From Stentor coeruleus (taxonomy: Eukaryota > Ciliophora > Heterotrichea > Heterotrichida > Stentoridae), in assembly GCA_001970955.1 (NCBI GenBank), contig MPUH01000846.1:1-32098 (forward strand): a stretch of DNA of 32,098 bases, written 5' to 3'. A program made the position numbers and the translations under genes. The notes under the pieces are model-generated. The model ran no database searches and was not told where the DNA came from. It saw only the letters and a program-made list of their open reading frames with translations. This document shows, one piece after another, positions 8,429 to 18,718 of this stretch (the stretch's first letter is position 1; every line of letters starts with the position of its first letter).

Positions 8429-9184
8429 ATGGATATGATCATGGAAATAGATCGTAAATCTGTTAACGAAAGACTTAAAATTGAAAACGAAAAGCCATAT
8501 GGTCGACAAAGGCGACTAATATCCGAAGATTCATCAAGAAATATCAGCAGCAACCAATCCATAAATAGGAATAATCCACCTTCACCTCAACGGAATCCCA
8601 ACTATCAAAATTCAGAGATATGTGACTATTGCAAAACTTGCCTAAATTTTTTATTATCTCATCCTTGCATTCTATCATTAATAAAATCAAAAAATCCTGC
8701 AGAAGAATCTTATAATTTTTTGTCTATAAAATTGATATACACTGAAAGCTTATTATTTGCATACTCAAAAGCTTATGAAGAACAAGATAAAGAGATTAAA
8801 GATCTGAAAAATACTTTAGATTTGGTAATGAACTCTATAAATGAATTAAATCAAAAAAAAGAAAATCAAACCGGTTATAGCACTGTACCTGCGATGAATA
8901 ATTATAGATTAAATCCAGATCAGAATCAGCTTCAAAATGAAATCATGAGTCTTAAAGAAATTATTAGAATCAATATGAAAATTATATTAGAAAAAGATAT
9001 GATGATAGATAAATTGAAAAAGGATTTGATGAATTCTAATATGATTTTTTTTAAGAAGGATGTTATGAAACATGGAGAATATGAGAATTTTGCTTCTAAG
9101 CTTTCATCTTTTACAAAAACAACTAGTGATATGATGTATTTTAGAAGTGCTCTAGAAGAAATTGCAAGAAAATCTAAAAATTAA
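8429..9184 (+). CDS. Coiled-coil protein (family member B)
   Basis: A 251-residue protein in the same orientation as the preceding coiled-coil gene, ending in TAA. The first ATG is used; a Met at residue 3 or 5 would be nearly equivalent. Residues 1-65 are polar and low-complexity. A small cysteine cluster follows (CDYCKTCLNFLLSHPC), which could bind metal. Residues about 110-145 form a predicted coiled coil. From residue 175 it carries LKEIIRINMKIILEKDMMID, matching member A over eight identical residues (LKEIIRIN) and then the II..KD..I pattern. The two neighbours therefore look like diverged tandem relatives that share mainly the C-terminal module. Function unknown; a structural role is inferred from composition. 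Confidence 0.65.
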   Translation: MDMIMEIDRKSVNERLKIENEKPYGRQRRLISEDSSRNISSNQSINRNNPPSPQRNPNYQNSEICDYCKTCLNFLLSHPCILSLIKSKNPAEESYNFLSIKLIYTESLLFAYSKAYEEQDKEIKDLKNTLDLVMNSINELNQKKENQTGYSTVPAMNNYRLNPDQNQLQNEIMSLKEIIRINMKIILEKDMMIDKLKKDLMNSNMIFFKKDVMKHGEYENFASKLSSFTKTTSDMMYFRSALEEIARKSKN

Positions 9185-9528
9185 GAATAAGAGTTTTAGT
9201 TTTATTAAATTTTTTTTTTTTAAGGTTTCTTTAGTTTAATTACTGTATTTATGTAAAGAAATGATTTTTAATTATTTAAAAATTCTTTAGTATAATAAGT
9301 TATGAATTAGTAAGTGATATATATTATATTATTCAAAGTATTGAATACTGGAGTTGTCAAATTGTTACTTTTTAATCATTCAAATCAAATCTAAGCCTAA
9401 GAAATAATTTTACCAACAAAATAACTTCAAAAATCTGTTAAAATCATTAAATATATTATTAAGTATTAAAATATTCAGCATAAGTAAATGATAATATTTT
9501 GATAATAATATGTAATCAACTTAATATG
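9185..9528. other. Convergent spacer, no gene seen
   Basis: A 344-base AT-rich spacer between the 3' ends of the coiled-coil B gene (plus) and the WD40-channel gene (minus). It is G/T-rich on the left and C/A-rich on the right. No feature was recognised. Confidence 0.5.
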
Positions 9529-12500
9529 CTAAAACTTTTTATTCCTATGATGTATAGATTTCCTTAAAGCATTCTCAAGCTTAGCAGATAACTTTTGATC
9601 ACCACTATCAAAAGCTTCACTAAGTTTTTGTATAGCATTTCCATGAATTCTAAAATTGTCACTAATATAAAACAGTTTCGATCTTATGTTGTTTATAATT
9701 TTATTCACATCTTCTTCTTCATCTTCTTCAACATTATCATCTTCCATAATATGAAGAAAAGCTTTTTTATTTTCATCCCTTGCCCAAAACATTAAAGTTT
9801 CAACTTCTATTATCATCCCAGCAAGCTCTTTCCCATCAGCAATTACCTGATCTTCTGATACAACTTCAAATGTATCTGTTAATATAGCAATAAGTAAATT
9901 TAAGCTTATAATTGGATTGAGTAAAGTGGCAAAAAACATTGTCAAAGAATGAAGGTTTGGATTACTTGGATTATCCCAACTACCTAATATAGTAAGCCAT
10001 GAGTCGGCAAGGGATGGAATAAAGTCAGCAGTCATGTCTGATTCAAATGCTCTAAATGTTAGCCCAAAACCTATTGCTGAATAAAAAAGTATAATTAAAA
10101 AAGGAACTATATCATGAATAACTTGGAATAGTAAATGTATCAGATATCGTGTTTTAGCATTAATTCTAAAATAAGTAACCCCACGCGCCCAACTTACGAA
10201 TAATAAAATTCCTAGCATGTACCCTTCATCTGAAGTTTCTGTCATAGAAATTTCAAAGAACCCTGTCCAAACCATAAGAGTATACATAACCATAAGCCAT
10301 GATCTTATTGTATCTACAACATTCCAAAAATCTGAAAAGTAGTTTATTGGTCCTAGAAAAACAAAAACTAGCTCATATATATACAAAACCCCATTAACAA
10401 CAAATGGGATTATTAAAAATAATGGTTTTCTGCAAGGTTCATAGCTTGTATACAAACTTAATAAAATAATATATAATAAATACAAAAGCGCTTGTGCCCA
10501 CATATACCATCTAACGCCTTTCCATTTATCTTGTAATACAAGTTGTATAAATTTTGTATAATNCATCTAACGCCTTTCCATTTATCTTGTAATACAAGTT
10601 GTATAAATTTTGTATAATAAATACCAGTATTAGGACAATTTACAATACTTTTCATAAATTCAATACTTTTCGAGCTCCCTAGAGTTAAATAAAATCGCAT
10701 AATTGTTTTACTAAATAAAATCGCCACTCCAGAATCAAGCATTTTATTACCCAAACCAAACTCTTTATGAAAAGGATAATAAAGATCAGATTTCACAAGG
10801 ACAGGTAAACTTATTTCAGGAGGACAAAAATTAGGCAGACTAGTTAAATCTTCTCTTACCAAAATTTTTCTATAAAATTTGTCAAGACTTTTATACCCTG
10901 CAATGTTTAGTTCGTCCATATTTTCTTCGAAAATCTGAAATACCACATCTTTTAAAGCAGTTTTTGATGTGTCTCTTTTAACAACTTTTCTTAAACCTTC
11001 GATAATTGCGTCAGTGCTTTCAGCAAACCCCATTTCTAAAGTTAGTGAAAGTGCTGAAAAATGCTCACTTGAATCGAAAAATGCGATTCTATTACCACTT
11101 TCTTCACCGATAATAGCATCTTTTAATACATCATAAAGGTTAAAATAAGCATAGATATGGAGTGGGTTTATATGTAAAGGTTCTATAATCCAATGCGAAC
11201 TAAAAAAAGGACGATCGCATTTACCATTTATAATACTAATAACATGATCTTGAAATTGCACTAATTCTGATGATAAGCCAACTAAGTTTATATCTTTGCT
11301 TTTTAGTGGGTTTTGGATTTTTGTTATAAGATCACCTCCTAAAAAAAATAAAAAACGGTTTTCAGCTCCGATTGTAACATTTTCAAATGGAAAATCATAA
11401 GTTAATTGAGATATGATTTGGAAACTTTTACTCGAGTAGATGTCCATTCCTTGATTATGAAGAAGACAAAGAGTATTATTAAGATTTTTCAGCATTCCTG
11501 TATATGAAATATCAGTTGAATACATAATACTAAAATTTCTTGTATAGATTATCTCGAATCTTACTTGACTTGCTACATAAAGATATTGAAAATCTTCTGA
11601 AACTTGAAGTATAAAAGTAGTTTTATATCTACTATCATTATTTTGTTCATTTTGTTCATCATATATAACATTTCCATACCCATCTCTATATCCAACTTCA
11701 TTAGAAAATTTTTCTTGAGATTTTTTAAAACGTAAAGTAAACTTCCTTAAAGCTTGATCTGTACCTAAACTAAACAAAAGTGTATCATTAAATGCTGTAA
11801 CAAGGGCTTTTATTTCCCCATTATGAGTAAAAACTGTTCTTATATATGTACATGTATCATAATTCCATACAGATATTTTAAAGCTTTCTCCAATAAACAA
11901 AAAACCACCAGATACATGAAAACTTTGCATACCAGCTTTTATTAAATGACTTCTAATTAGTTTTTTTGATCCTATATCATAAATGCATATCATTGTATAT
12001 GATTCTCCAACATCCCCACGAGATTTTTCTACTGTCTTATCAAGTGGAGTGCCAGCAACAAAAATTTCTTCATTTTCTTCAATATTCTTACAAAACTTAG
12101 GATTTTCTATATCAATTTTCATCATAGTTTTTGAAGCTCCAGAACTATCCCAGGATACGATGAATTTTTCATCATATATAATACAAATACCTTCTAATTG
12201 CATTCGTAATTCACTAAACCATAAATGTAATATTTTCATGTTAATTGAGTTCATGATTTTTTTAGTTTCAAAATTAGGGATTTTCCATAATAGGATAGAT
12301 TTTTCTTCCCCATAGCTTAGAATATGTTTTTGGTCTTTCATGATTGTAGCAGATCTAACTATATTTGTATGTTTTGCAAATGTGATTTCTTTATATCTTT
12401 TTTGAATGTCCCATATTTTTATTTGTGAATTATCGCTTGCAGAGATGATTATGTCTTCTGCTACAGAAATATCAAGGTCTCTAATTCTATCTCCATGGTT

Positions 12501-13325
12501 AAATTCTGCTAAGAGATCCCAGGTATAAAAGTTATAAAGCTGAATTTGGCCTATATCGTCACCTATAGAAAATAAAGTACCACTTGGGGAGAATTTTATA
12601 ACCCAAACAGCTCTGGTGTTTTCAATTGTATGCATAATTATACTTGAGCTTTTTAAAGAATATGATAATTCTAAAATCACAATTTTACCATGGCTATCCC
12701 CTGAGCATAAATATCTCTGGTCTTGGCTTAGGTCTATTGTATAAATTTTACCAGTTGAAATTAATAATATTGATTCTTTTGAATAGGAATCATCAATAGC
12801 CCACATTCTAACAGTTGAGTCATTACTTGCTGAAAAAAGCCACTTGTCATCCTCAGTGACAATTATTTTGTTTATTTGATCGTCATGCCCAACAAAACAA
12901 TCAACTTCATTAAGGTCAGGAATCATATATTTAATGATTTTACGATTTTGGCCTGCAGCATAAATAAACTTTTCATCCTTAGACAAAGATATTGTCATTA
13001 TCGATTCTTCGCCAACACCTACTTCTAAGTTGATTTCTTGAGTTGATATTTCAATCAATCCTATACGTGCTGGGATGGAATCTTCTTTCTTACTTCCAAA
13101 ATAAAGAAAATTTTCATCATCAGTTATTTGAAAACAGGTGATTTGAAACGGAGATGGTATTTTAAATGTTTCTATTGACTGGAAATAATTTATTACGTTC
13201 TTCATACAACTAGTCATGCTGGTGTTTACAGTTTTCAGAGTATCTTCACCTTGAGTGCCTATAACTGTAAAATCTTCAAGCCATGTGTCTATTTTTTCGA
13301 TGCCTTTTCTTGGTGATAGCGACAT
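9529..13325 (-). CDS. WD40-repeat protein fused to a TRP-like six-helix cation channel
   Basis: Two overlapping frames (10458-13325 and 9529-10566) are one gene. The N at 10563 lies between two exact 55-base copies; removing the extra 56 bases joins them into 1,246 residues ending in TAG. Residues about 60-680 are WD40-type beta-propeller repeats, enough for two propellers (for example DDKWLFSASNDSTVRMWAI and ISASDNSQIKIWDIQKR). Residues about 700-920 are a helical linker resembling the pre-channel part of TRP subunits (INPLHIYAYFNL, then LQDKWKGVRWYMWAQALLYL). Six membrane helices follow: S4 around VSWARGVTYFRINAKTRY has few positive charges, the pore is near DSWLTILGSWDN, and S6 is SLNLLIAILTDTFEVV. 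The tail is acidic (EEDEEEDV). A cation channel in which a WD40 platform takes the usual place of ankyrin repeats is the likely reading. Gating and ion are unknown. Confidence 0.85.
10508..10618. other. Unmerged contig overlap around the N at 10563
   Basis: Bases 10508-10562 and 10564-10618 are identical 55-base copies flanking one N. The extra 56 bases shift the frame inside the codons for the segment just before the first channel helix, and so split the WD40-channel gene into two apparent genes. Confidence 0.9.
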
Positions 13326-13520
13326 TTATTAAGCCGGGTTAGGGTTTTAAAAGAAATATATGTGAAAAGCTGAGAATTACTGAGCCTTAATCTTTAATAT
13401 TAATCCTACAAAAACTTTCATGGAAAACCTCAATATTTTCTTACCCAACTAATTTCTTCACCTAAACTCTAAATTCTTATAAAAAATTATAAAATCCACA
13501 CATTCGAAAAATCTAATAAA
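13326..13520. promoter_or_regulatory. Short divergent intergenic region (two promoters expected)
   Basis: Only 195 bases separate the start of the WD40-channel gene (minus) from the start of the MORN gene (plus). The left half is G-rich and the right half C-rich on the plus strand, so both sense strands are C-rich and G-poor upstream of their start. Promoter elements for both genes must lie here or in transcribed sequence, but none could be identified. Confidence 0.5.
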
Positions 13521-14540
13521 ATGTTAGAACTAACCACTGAAAGTGAAATTCGAAAATTCATCAGGGAAAAAGAACAAAGTCTAGTTTTTAATAAGCACGA
13601 CATATCCGAATTCATATTCCCAACCCAAAGTAACTTCGAGCAATCTGTTGAAAGTAGTTATCTTGAAAAGCTTTCAGAAAACGAAAAGTCTTCAATGGTT
13701 TTCAAAACTAAGAAGAAATTCGCTGATAGTAACTATGAAGGAGATCTTTTAGAAGGGAAACGGCATGGTCTAGGTCGTATGTTTTATGATTCAGGAAGAT
13801 ATTATTTTGGTGAGTGGCGTTTTGACCTTAGAGAAGGTAGAGGTATGGAACATTATACAAATGGCAACAACTATAAAGGAAGTTTTGTAGCAGGGAATGC
13901 AGATGGACTTGGGATATTTAGATGGGCAAATGGAGAAGTATATGAAGGTGAATGGAAACAAGGATTAAAATGCGGAAAGGGTATATGGAAAAATTTAGAT
14001 GGGGATTATTATTATGGATTTTGGAAGGAATCAAAAGCACAAGGATGGGGAAAACATGTTTGGAATAATGGAGATTCATATGAAGGATACTGGGCTGATT
14101 ATAAAAAGTGTGGAGTAGGGATTGAAAAATTTGCTGGACTTGGAGAACAATATAAAGGCGAATATAAAGATGCGAAGTTTTGTGGTTTTGGAATTTATAA
14201 GTATAGAGATGGAAGTTTGTATAGAGGAATGTGGGTGGATGGAAAACATCATGGGTATGGGATTTTAGAAGATAAAGGGTCGGAGTATGTTGGAGAATTT
14301 TCAGATGGGAAGAAGTCAGGAAGAGGGTTTCTTAAAGAAAAAAACGGTGACTATTATTCTGGGGAGTTTAAAGATGATAAAAAACATGGTTTCGGGGAAG
14401 GCAAACTCCCTAATGGGCAGATTTACCAAGGTAACTGGTCTGAAAACGTCCCAAATGGCTGGGGTGTATCTGAAAACCCAATAGACTCTTCTATAACTAT
14501 CCTCAAGCTTACTAACAATGAAGTTATCCAAACCTTATAA
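13521..14540 (+). CDS. MORN-repeat protein
   Basis: A complete 339-residue protein ending in TAA. After about 75 residues without a recognised domain it holds eleven consecutive MORN repeats of about 23 residues, for instance VYEGEWKQGLKCGKGIWKN, YYSGEFKDDKKHGFGEGKL and IYQGNWSENVPNGWGV. MORN repeats form extended beta-hairpin arrays and occur in proteins of the ciliate and apicomplexan cortex, basal bodies, flagella and membrane contact sites. No kinase or other enzymatic domain is attached, so it is probably a scaffold. It starts 195 bases from the divergent WD40-channel gene. The family call is secure; the location is inference. Confidence 0.9.
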   Translation: MLELTTESEIRKFIREKEQSLVFNKHDISEFIFPTQSNFEQSVESSYLEKLSENEKSSMVFKTKKKFADSNYEGDLLEGKRHGLGRMFYDSGRYYFGEWRFDLREGRGMEHYTNGNNYKGSFVAGNADGLGIFRWANGEVYEGEWKQGLKCGKGIWKNLDGDYYYGFWKESKAQGWGKHVWNNGDSYEGYWADYKKCGVGIEKFAGLGEQYKGEYKDAKFCGFGIYKYRDGSLYRGMWVDGKHHGYGILEDKGSEYVGEFSDGKKSGRGFLKEKNGDYYSGEFKDDKKHGFGEGKLPNGQIYQGNWSENVPNGWGVSENPIDSSITILKLTNNEVIQTL

Positions 14541-14636
14541 TACTACCATAATTAATGCTCACTGAATATCTAAAAACCTTTTATCATATGTATTAATCTT
14601 TTATTTTCCATATTTAAATATTATACAAAAAAAAAA

Positions 14637-15266
14637 CTACTTATTTTGGAACTTCCTAACGAGCTTATATCTAGAAGCTCTTTTGTGTACTTCACTCAGC
14701 ATAAGCAAATTCTCAATCTTCTTAGGCTTTCTAGGGATAGCGAAATTAAACTTGCAAGTTGTCGGCGAAAACTTAAGTTCTTTAGCTTCAGATATTGACT
14801 GATTTCTTCTTAAAAACAAATTTTTTCCTCTGGTTTCTGCTTTATATAACAAACTACTCTTATAAATCCTATCACAATCTATAGCGAGCTGTCTGAAATT
14901 ATTAGAAACCGGGCTGATTTTGAATGATTTGCACCTTTTCATAGCTTTTCCTTGAAGATAAAGTTTTTCATGTATATTTTCCCTTGGCCTTTCTCCACTT
15001 ATTTTCCTTGAATTAGAGTTGATTTCTGGATGGAAGCTGAAATCCCAGTCTGTAAATAAAGAAGATGTTGATCTATGTTTATAGTTTATTCTTGATGTGC
15101 TAATTTCTGGACCTTTATATGAACGTTCATTGATAAAGTTGCTTCGCTCTGATGAAGCGAATGATTTTTTGTTTTTTTCTAAGGATTTACTATAGAGATA
15201 TGAGCATTGAGTTAGATCTGGGGATTTTTTTGGAGGAAGCTTGTTGGAAGTACTGCTTTGTTTCAT
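14637..15266 (-). CDS. Small basic protein of unknown function
   Basis: A 209-residue Ser/Lys/Arg-rich protein ending in TAG, tail-to-tail with the MORN gene (96 bases between stops). No signal peptide or membrane helix. One recognisable segment is DFSFHPEINSNSRKI followed by RENIHEKLYLQGKAMKR. This F-x-P-x-I plus LY...... pattern recurs in cytoskeletal or flagellar proteins of ciliates and other protists, but the match is short and from memory. The rest is disordered in character. It may be a microtubule- or axoneme-associated protein. Conserved motif and clean start and stop support a real gene; function is not assigned. Confidence 0.6.
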   Translation of the reverse strand: MKQSSTSNKLPPKKSPDLTQCSYLYSKSLEKNKKSFASSERSNFINERSYKGPEISTSRINYKHRSTSSLFTDWDFSFHPEINSNSRKISGERPRENIHEKLYLQGKAMKRCKSFKISPVSNNFRQLAIDCDRIYKSSLLYKAETRGKNLFLRRNQSISEAKELKFSPTTCKFNFAIPRKPKKIENLLMLSEVHKRASRYKLVRKFQNK

Positions 15267-17001
15267 TTTTTAATTGCAAGATTTAAAAAAATTTAAAGTG
15301 GGAATTGGAATATAAGGGGAAGTTTGTAGGTTTTTAATTGTGATAAAGGGAAAAGGAGATGATTACTGATTGGGAAGGGTAGATGGATGTATTGGGTATG
15401 GGAAAAGATTAAAAAGGTTAGAGGGTTATAAAAGGATACTTTTTTTTTGAAATTTGATGTGGTTTAAAGAAGGATTTGGAAGTTGGATATGAAGGATAGT
15501 TTTAAGTGATTTTGCAGGAAAAAAGATAAGGTAATTATAAATATATTATGAAACTATTTAAACAATTATATTACAAATCTAATAAATCTAATTCATTTTT
15601 CAATCCTAAAATAGTTTTCTTCATCATATAATAAAAACTTGATTTACTAAAGCAATACCACTATCTAAAAAATGTATTTTCAAATCCAGATTATTTTCTT
15701 TTACTTTTTTATTTATAAATTAACAACAATTTTCCTATATACNTTCATTTTTCAATCCTAAAATAGTTTTCTTCATCATATAATAAAAACTTGATTTACT
15801 AAAGCAACACCACTATCTAAAAAATGTATTTTCAAATCCAGATTATTTTCTTTTACTTTTTTATTTATAAATTAACAACAATTTTCCTATATACCCAAGT
15901 CTAATAATCTAACGTACATATCTTTAAAAATAAAATCATGTTTTAAATAAATAGCCTAATGCAATTTTATACCAAAACATGTATCATATTACTTTGAATA
16001 TATCTATAAAAAATATCATCAAATATCCTGCAATATATTGAAAAACATAAAAAATCAAAAAAAACTCTTACTATTTATTTCAAAAAAAAACATACACAAA
16101 CAAACATGTTTCCTTTGACTGATTTTCATACTCAGGATTCTATTTCGGCATCATTTATATCAATAACATAAGATTTAAAACTATTCCTTTAAATAAACTT
16201 TACATGAAAAGGTCTTTTTCAATAATCATATCATATGCTATATTTGTGTATAACATACAATTATCATATCAAACAAAGTTAAAACTTTAAATTATAATCT
16301 TTTTATGTATCTTATATACTCAGATATCCTTTAAAACCTTTGGTAAAAGTAGTCTTATATTTTATGCTTTATGTATTCATAAATGGTATTTTCTGTATAA
16401 AGAAAAGGCTCTCAGACTCACTTAGAATAACCCCCCACAGAAGAGCTTAGGTTCAAAATATACCATTCTAAAGTAAACATTGAGCCTTATTTAAATATTC
16501 AAATGTTTCCTGAATAGCAAATGGCATATGCATCTTAACATAAACTCCCTAATTCGAAAGTATAAGCAATACAAATAATAACTCAATCTTCTTTAAGGTC
16601 TTAGAAAATATAAACCCTAATTCTGACAATAAAAAATCCTAGGTTAAAACATACGTATTTGTTTACACCCAAAAGAAACCAAATGACGAAAACTAAAAAT
16701 CAATCAATATAAGTAAACCAAAAGCTTTATTGTATATAAAATTCTTATATAAAATCTAATTTTTCACATTAAAAAAATAATATAAAAACCTATAAAATTC
16801 CTCTAGTTTCGTTCTAAAACTTTTCCATTCAAAATACCTATTTTCTCCCTTCAAAAAATTTCTTAGTTTGCCTTCTTATTTAATAGTCCTATGAAAAAAA
16901 TACATATTTCTAAACATCTTTAACTATCCCTTTATTTTTTACATTTATTTAGTCCATTCGATTTATTATGATCAAGGGCTATCACAAACATAAAAATAAA
17001 T
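15267..17001. other. 1.7-kb spacer without a recognised gene
   Basis: The plus strand is G-rich to about 15540 (upstream of the minus-strand basic protein gene) and C-rich from about 16080 to the next gene start. It contains the contig-join duplication around 15743. Around 16400-16460 lies a less AT-rich patch with a run of six Cs. A short minus-strand open frame near 16130-16180 (YVIDINDAEIES) looks coding-like but is interrupted at once. No tRNA, snRNA or ORF of note was recognised. Confidence 0.55.
15592..15894 (+). other. Unmerged contig overlap around the N at 15743
   Basis: Bases 15592-15742 and 15744-15894 are the same 151-base sequence with one difference (GCAATACC versus GCAACACC), separated by a single N. 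It lies in a spacer and affects no gene. Confidence 0.85.
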
Positions 17002-17730
17002 ATGAGAGAGAAGGAAAAACTAAGCCTCCGTGTCGATACTCAGAAACAACAAAGTGATGAGATACTATCACCAAGTGAAATGTCCCCACAACTTGTATTA
17101 ACAGTCCCTATCGCTGATCCAGAATTAAAAAACGCTTATACAACTTTAGATGAAAACTTTCATAAAGAGATGACTGGCTATCATCGTCAATTCTGTCTTA
17201 GGGAAATCTCCAGGAAAGCTTCTAGAGCTATGTCATGGCATTATGAAAAAGCATATAGACTGATGAATGAAATTGCTAATTTCTTCCACCTTAACACATT
17301 TGAAGCGGTCTATTGGAGTTATTTGCTTGAACACAATAGATGTACTTATTTCCGTCCAGTCCTTTCCTCTTATTTTACTGCATTTCAGACCAAATGCGAC
17401 CTTAACCAAGAGTTAGCTCCTTATGAACACTTACTTTGTATAAAAATTCCTAGTTTTAAGTACCTTTTTCACAATTGGCAACTTGTTTGTGAAAACGAAA
17501 GGGAGCCAACATTAAAAGAAGTTAATGATAAATTCACAGCCCTCATGCTTAAGGCTTGTAGAGGCAAAAATTATCAGAAAATTGTAGACACTCTAATGGA
17601 AATTCCAAGAAAGAAAGAAAAAGGGTCATCTGGAGAACCTGAAAATGCTATGAGTATAATAATGCTTGATGAAGAACTTACTAGCTTCCAATCAGATTTA
17701 TTAAAAGGAGAGAAGCTTTCACCAATATAA
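17002..17730 (+). CDS. Conserved-looking protein of unknown function
   Basis: A 242-residue protein ending in TAA. It is not recognised. The first 40 residues are polar and probably disordered; residues about 55-210 look like a compact helical domain with many aromatic and cysteine residues (SWHYEKAYRLMNEIANFF, EAVYWSYLLEHNRCTYFRP, PSFKYLFHNWQLVCENER). The C-terminal 30 residues are acidic. No signal peptide or membrane helix. Its stop lies only 31 bases before the start of the TMEM184-like gene on the same strand, in a different frame, which is unusually close for a eukaryote. I looked for a short GT-AG intron that could bridge the stop and found none. The two may share a transcript or overlap in untranslated sequence. 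Confidence 0.7.
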   Translation: MREKEKLSLRVDTQKQQSDEILSPSEMSPQLVLTVPIADPELKNAYTTLDENFHKEMTGYHRQFCLREISRKASRAMSWHYEKAYRLMNEIANFFHLNTFEAVYWSYLLEHNRCTYFRPVLSSYFTAFQTKCDLNQELAPYEHLLCIKIPSFKYLFHNWQLVCENEREPTLKEVNDKFTALMLKACRGKNYQKIVDTLMEIPRKKEKGSSGEPENAMSIIMLDEELTSFQSDLLKGEKLSPI

Positions 17731-17761
17731 AAGTATGCTAATAGATAAGCTGTAGTAAAAA

Positions 17762-18703
17762 ATGGTCGATCGTGATAATCTTGCGGAAAGCTCATCTATT
17801 GGAGTTTCAGCTGTAGTTTTAGTTATATCAAGTACTATGTCACTTCATCAAATGTACCGCTTTTTTAGTCCAGCACGATACTTTGAAGCTCAAAAATACC
17901 TTATAAGCATATTTTTAATGCCTGTGCTTATTGGATGGGTAGCCTGGGTCGAACTTTTAAGAGATAAGAAAACTTTAACTTTAACTTTCACGTACAACCT
18001 TTTTAAGTCGATCTGCCTTATTTGCTTCATGCTTTATATTGAAAAAATGCTAGGCTGGGAGCAGATTAATGGGAAAAATGTATACTCCGATGAAAAAAAA
18101 ATCAACTTGCTAATTACAGATGAAGCTCCTAAATGCATATATAGTTGCATCAAGTTTTCACCAATTAGAACTAAAGAAGATGCTCAAAAGTACATGACTA
18201 TGGTAAAAATCTATATCCTACAATTCAGTGTTGTTTTGATAATTTTTGGGGTTATTGGGTTGATTATGATATTGTCGACCAGTGAGTATAAGTTTAGTAG
18301 CCCATCAACTAAGTCTGTTTGGATGTATTTTAGTGGGGTACAATTCATATCATCATTACTTGCCCTTTTGTTTTTGTTGAATTTCGGCATGTATGTTAAT
18401 AAGATGCCAGAAATGCATTCATTGCAGATACTTCATAAATTTGTGATTATTAAACTAGGCCTGATTTTCACTGAGCTCCAGCCTCTTATTATTTTAGGTA
18501 TTGCTTCAAGTGGTGCGATTGTTAGTACTTCAGATTATACAACTGAAGAGATAACAGTTTATACAAACTCTTTATTAATATGCACTGAAATGATTATTAT
18601 GAGCTTCTTACTTATCTTAATCTTCCCAGTTAGCGACTATGAAAAATCCCCAGATGTTCGTAAAAGTATCGCCCTCGAAGAAGATAACTATTTTAAAATA
18701 TAG
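17762..18703 (+). CDS. TMEM184 / organic solute transporter alpha-like membrane protein, full length
   Basis: A complete 313-residue protein ending in TAG. About seven hydrophobic helices are visible; the first is IGVSAVVLVISSTMSLHQMY directly after a short N-terminus. The family features are HQMYRFFSPARYFEAQKYL (position and pattern of the H..Y..P..Q segment after helix 1) and HKFVIIKLGLIFTELQPL (KF..IK motif). It is shorter than most TMEM184 proteins because the C-terminal cytoplasmic tail is only about 20 residues. OST-alpha relatives move steroid or bile-type solutes with a partner subunit; plant and fungal relatives are membrane proteins of less clear function. A partial paralogue lies at the left edge of the window. 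The start at 17762 keeps helix 1 intact; the next Met would remove it. Confidence 0.85.
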   Translation: MVDRDNLAESSSIGVSAVVLVISSTMSLHQMYRFFSPARYFEAQKYLISIFLMPVLIGWVAWVELLRDKKTLTLTFTYNLFKSICLICFMLYIEKMLGWEQINGKNVYSDEKKINLLITDEAPKCIYSCIKFSPIRTKEDAQKYMTMVKIYILQFSVVLIIFGVIGLIMILSTSEYKFSSPSTKSVWMYFSGVQFISSLLALLFLLNFGMYVNKMPEMHSLQILHKFVIIKLGLIFTELQPLIILGIASSGAIVSTSDYTTEEITVYTNSLLICTEMIIMSFLLILIFPVSDYEKSPDVRKSIALEEDNYFKI

Positions 18704-18718
18704 CTTAGAAAAAGTTTA

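Noticed and set aside
13336..13348. GGGTTAGGG, telomere-like sequence near a gene start
   Set aside because: Fewer than two full repeats, internal to the contig and adjacent to a start codon; no sign of a chromosome end.
14316..14531. Minus-strand ORF inside the MORN gene
   Set aside because: It is antisense to conserved MORN repeats and has no features of its own.
16105..16175. Minus-strand C/D-box-like pair (ATGATGC and CTGA)
   Set aside because: The C box is imperfect, there is no terminal stem and no evident guide; such short matches are expected by chance.
16381..16470. Less AT-rich patch with a run of six Cs, considered as a structured RNA (tRNA, snRNA or snoRNA)
   Set aside because: GGTTCAAAAT resembles a T-loop, but no acceptor stem or anticodon arm can be built around it; no U1, U2, U5 or U6 core motif is present.
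17700..17770. Fusion of the 17002 and 17762 genes through a 15-16 nt intron
   Set aside because: No GT lies close enough upstream of the TAA at 17728 for a short GT-AG intron to remove it, and the downstream frame has its own stop just before the ATG.
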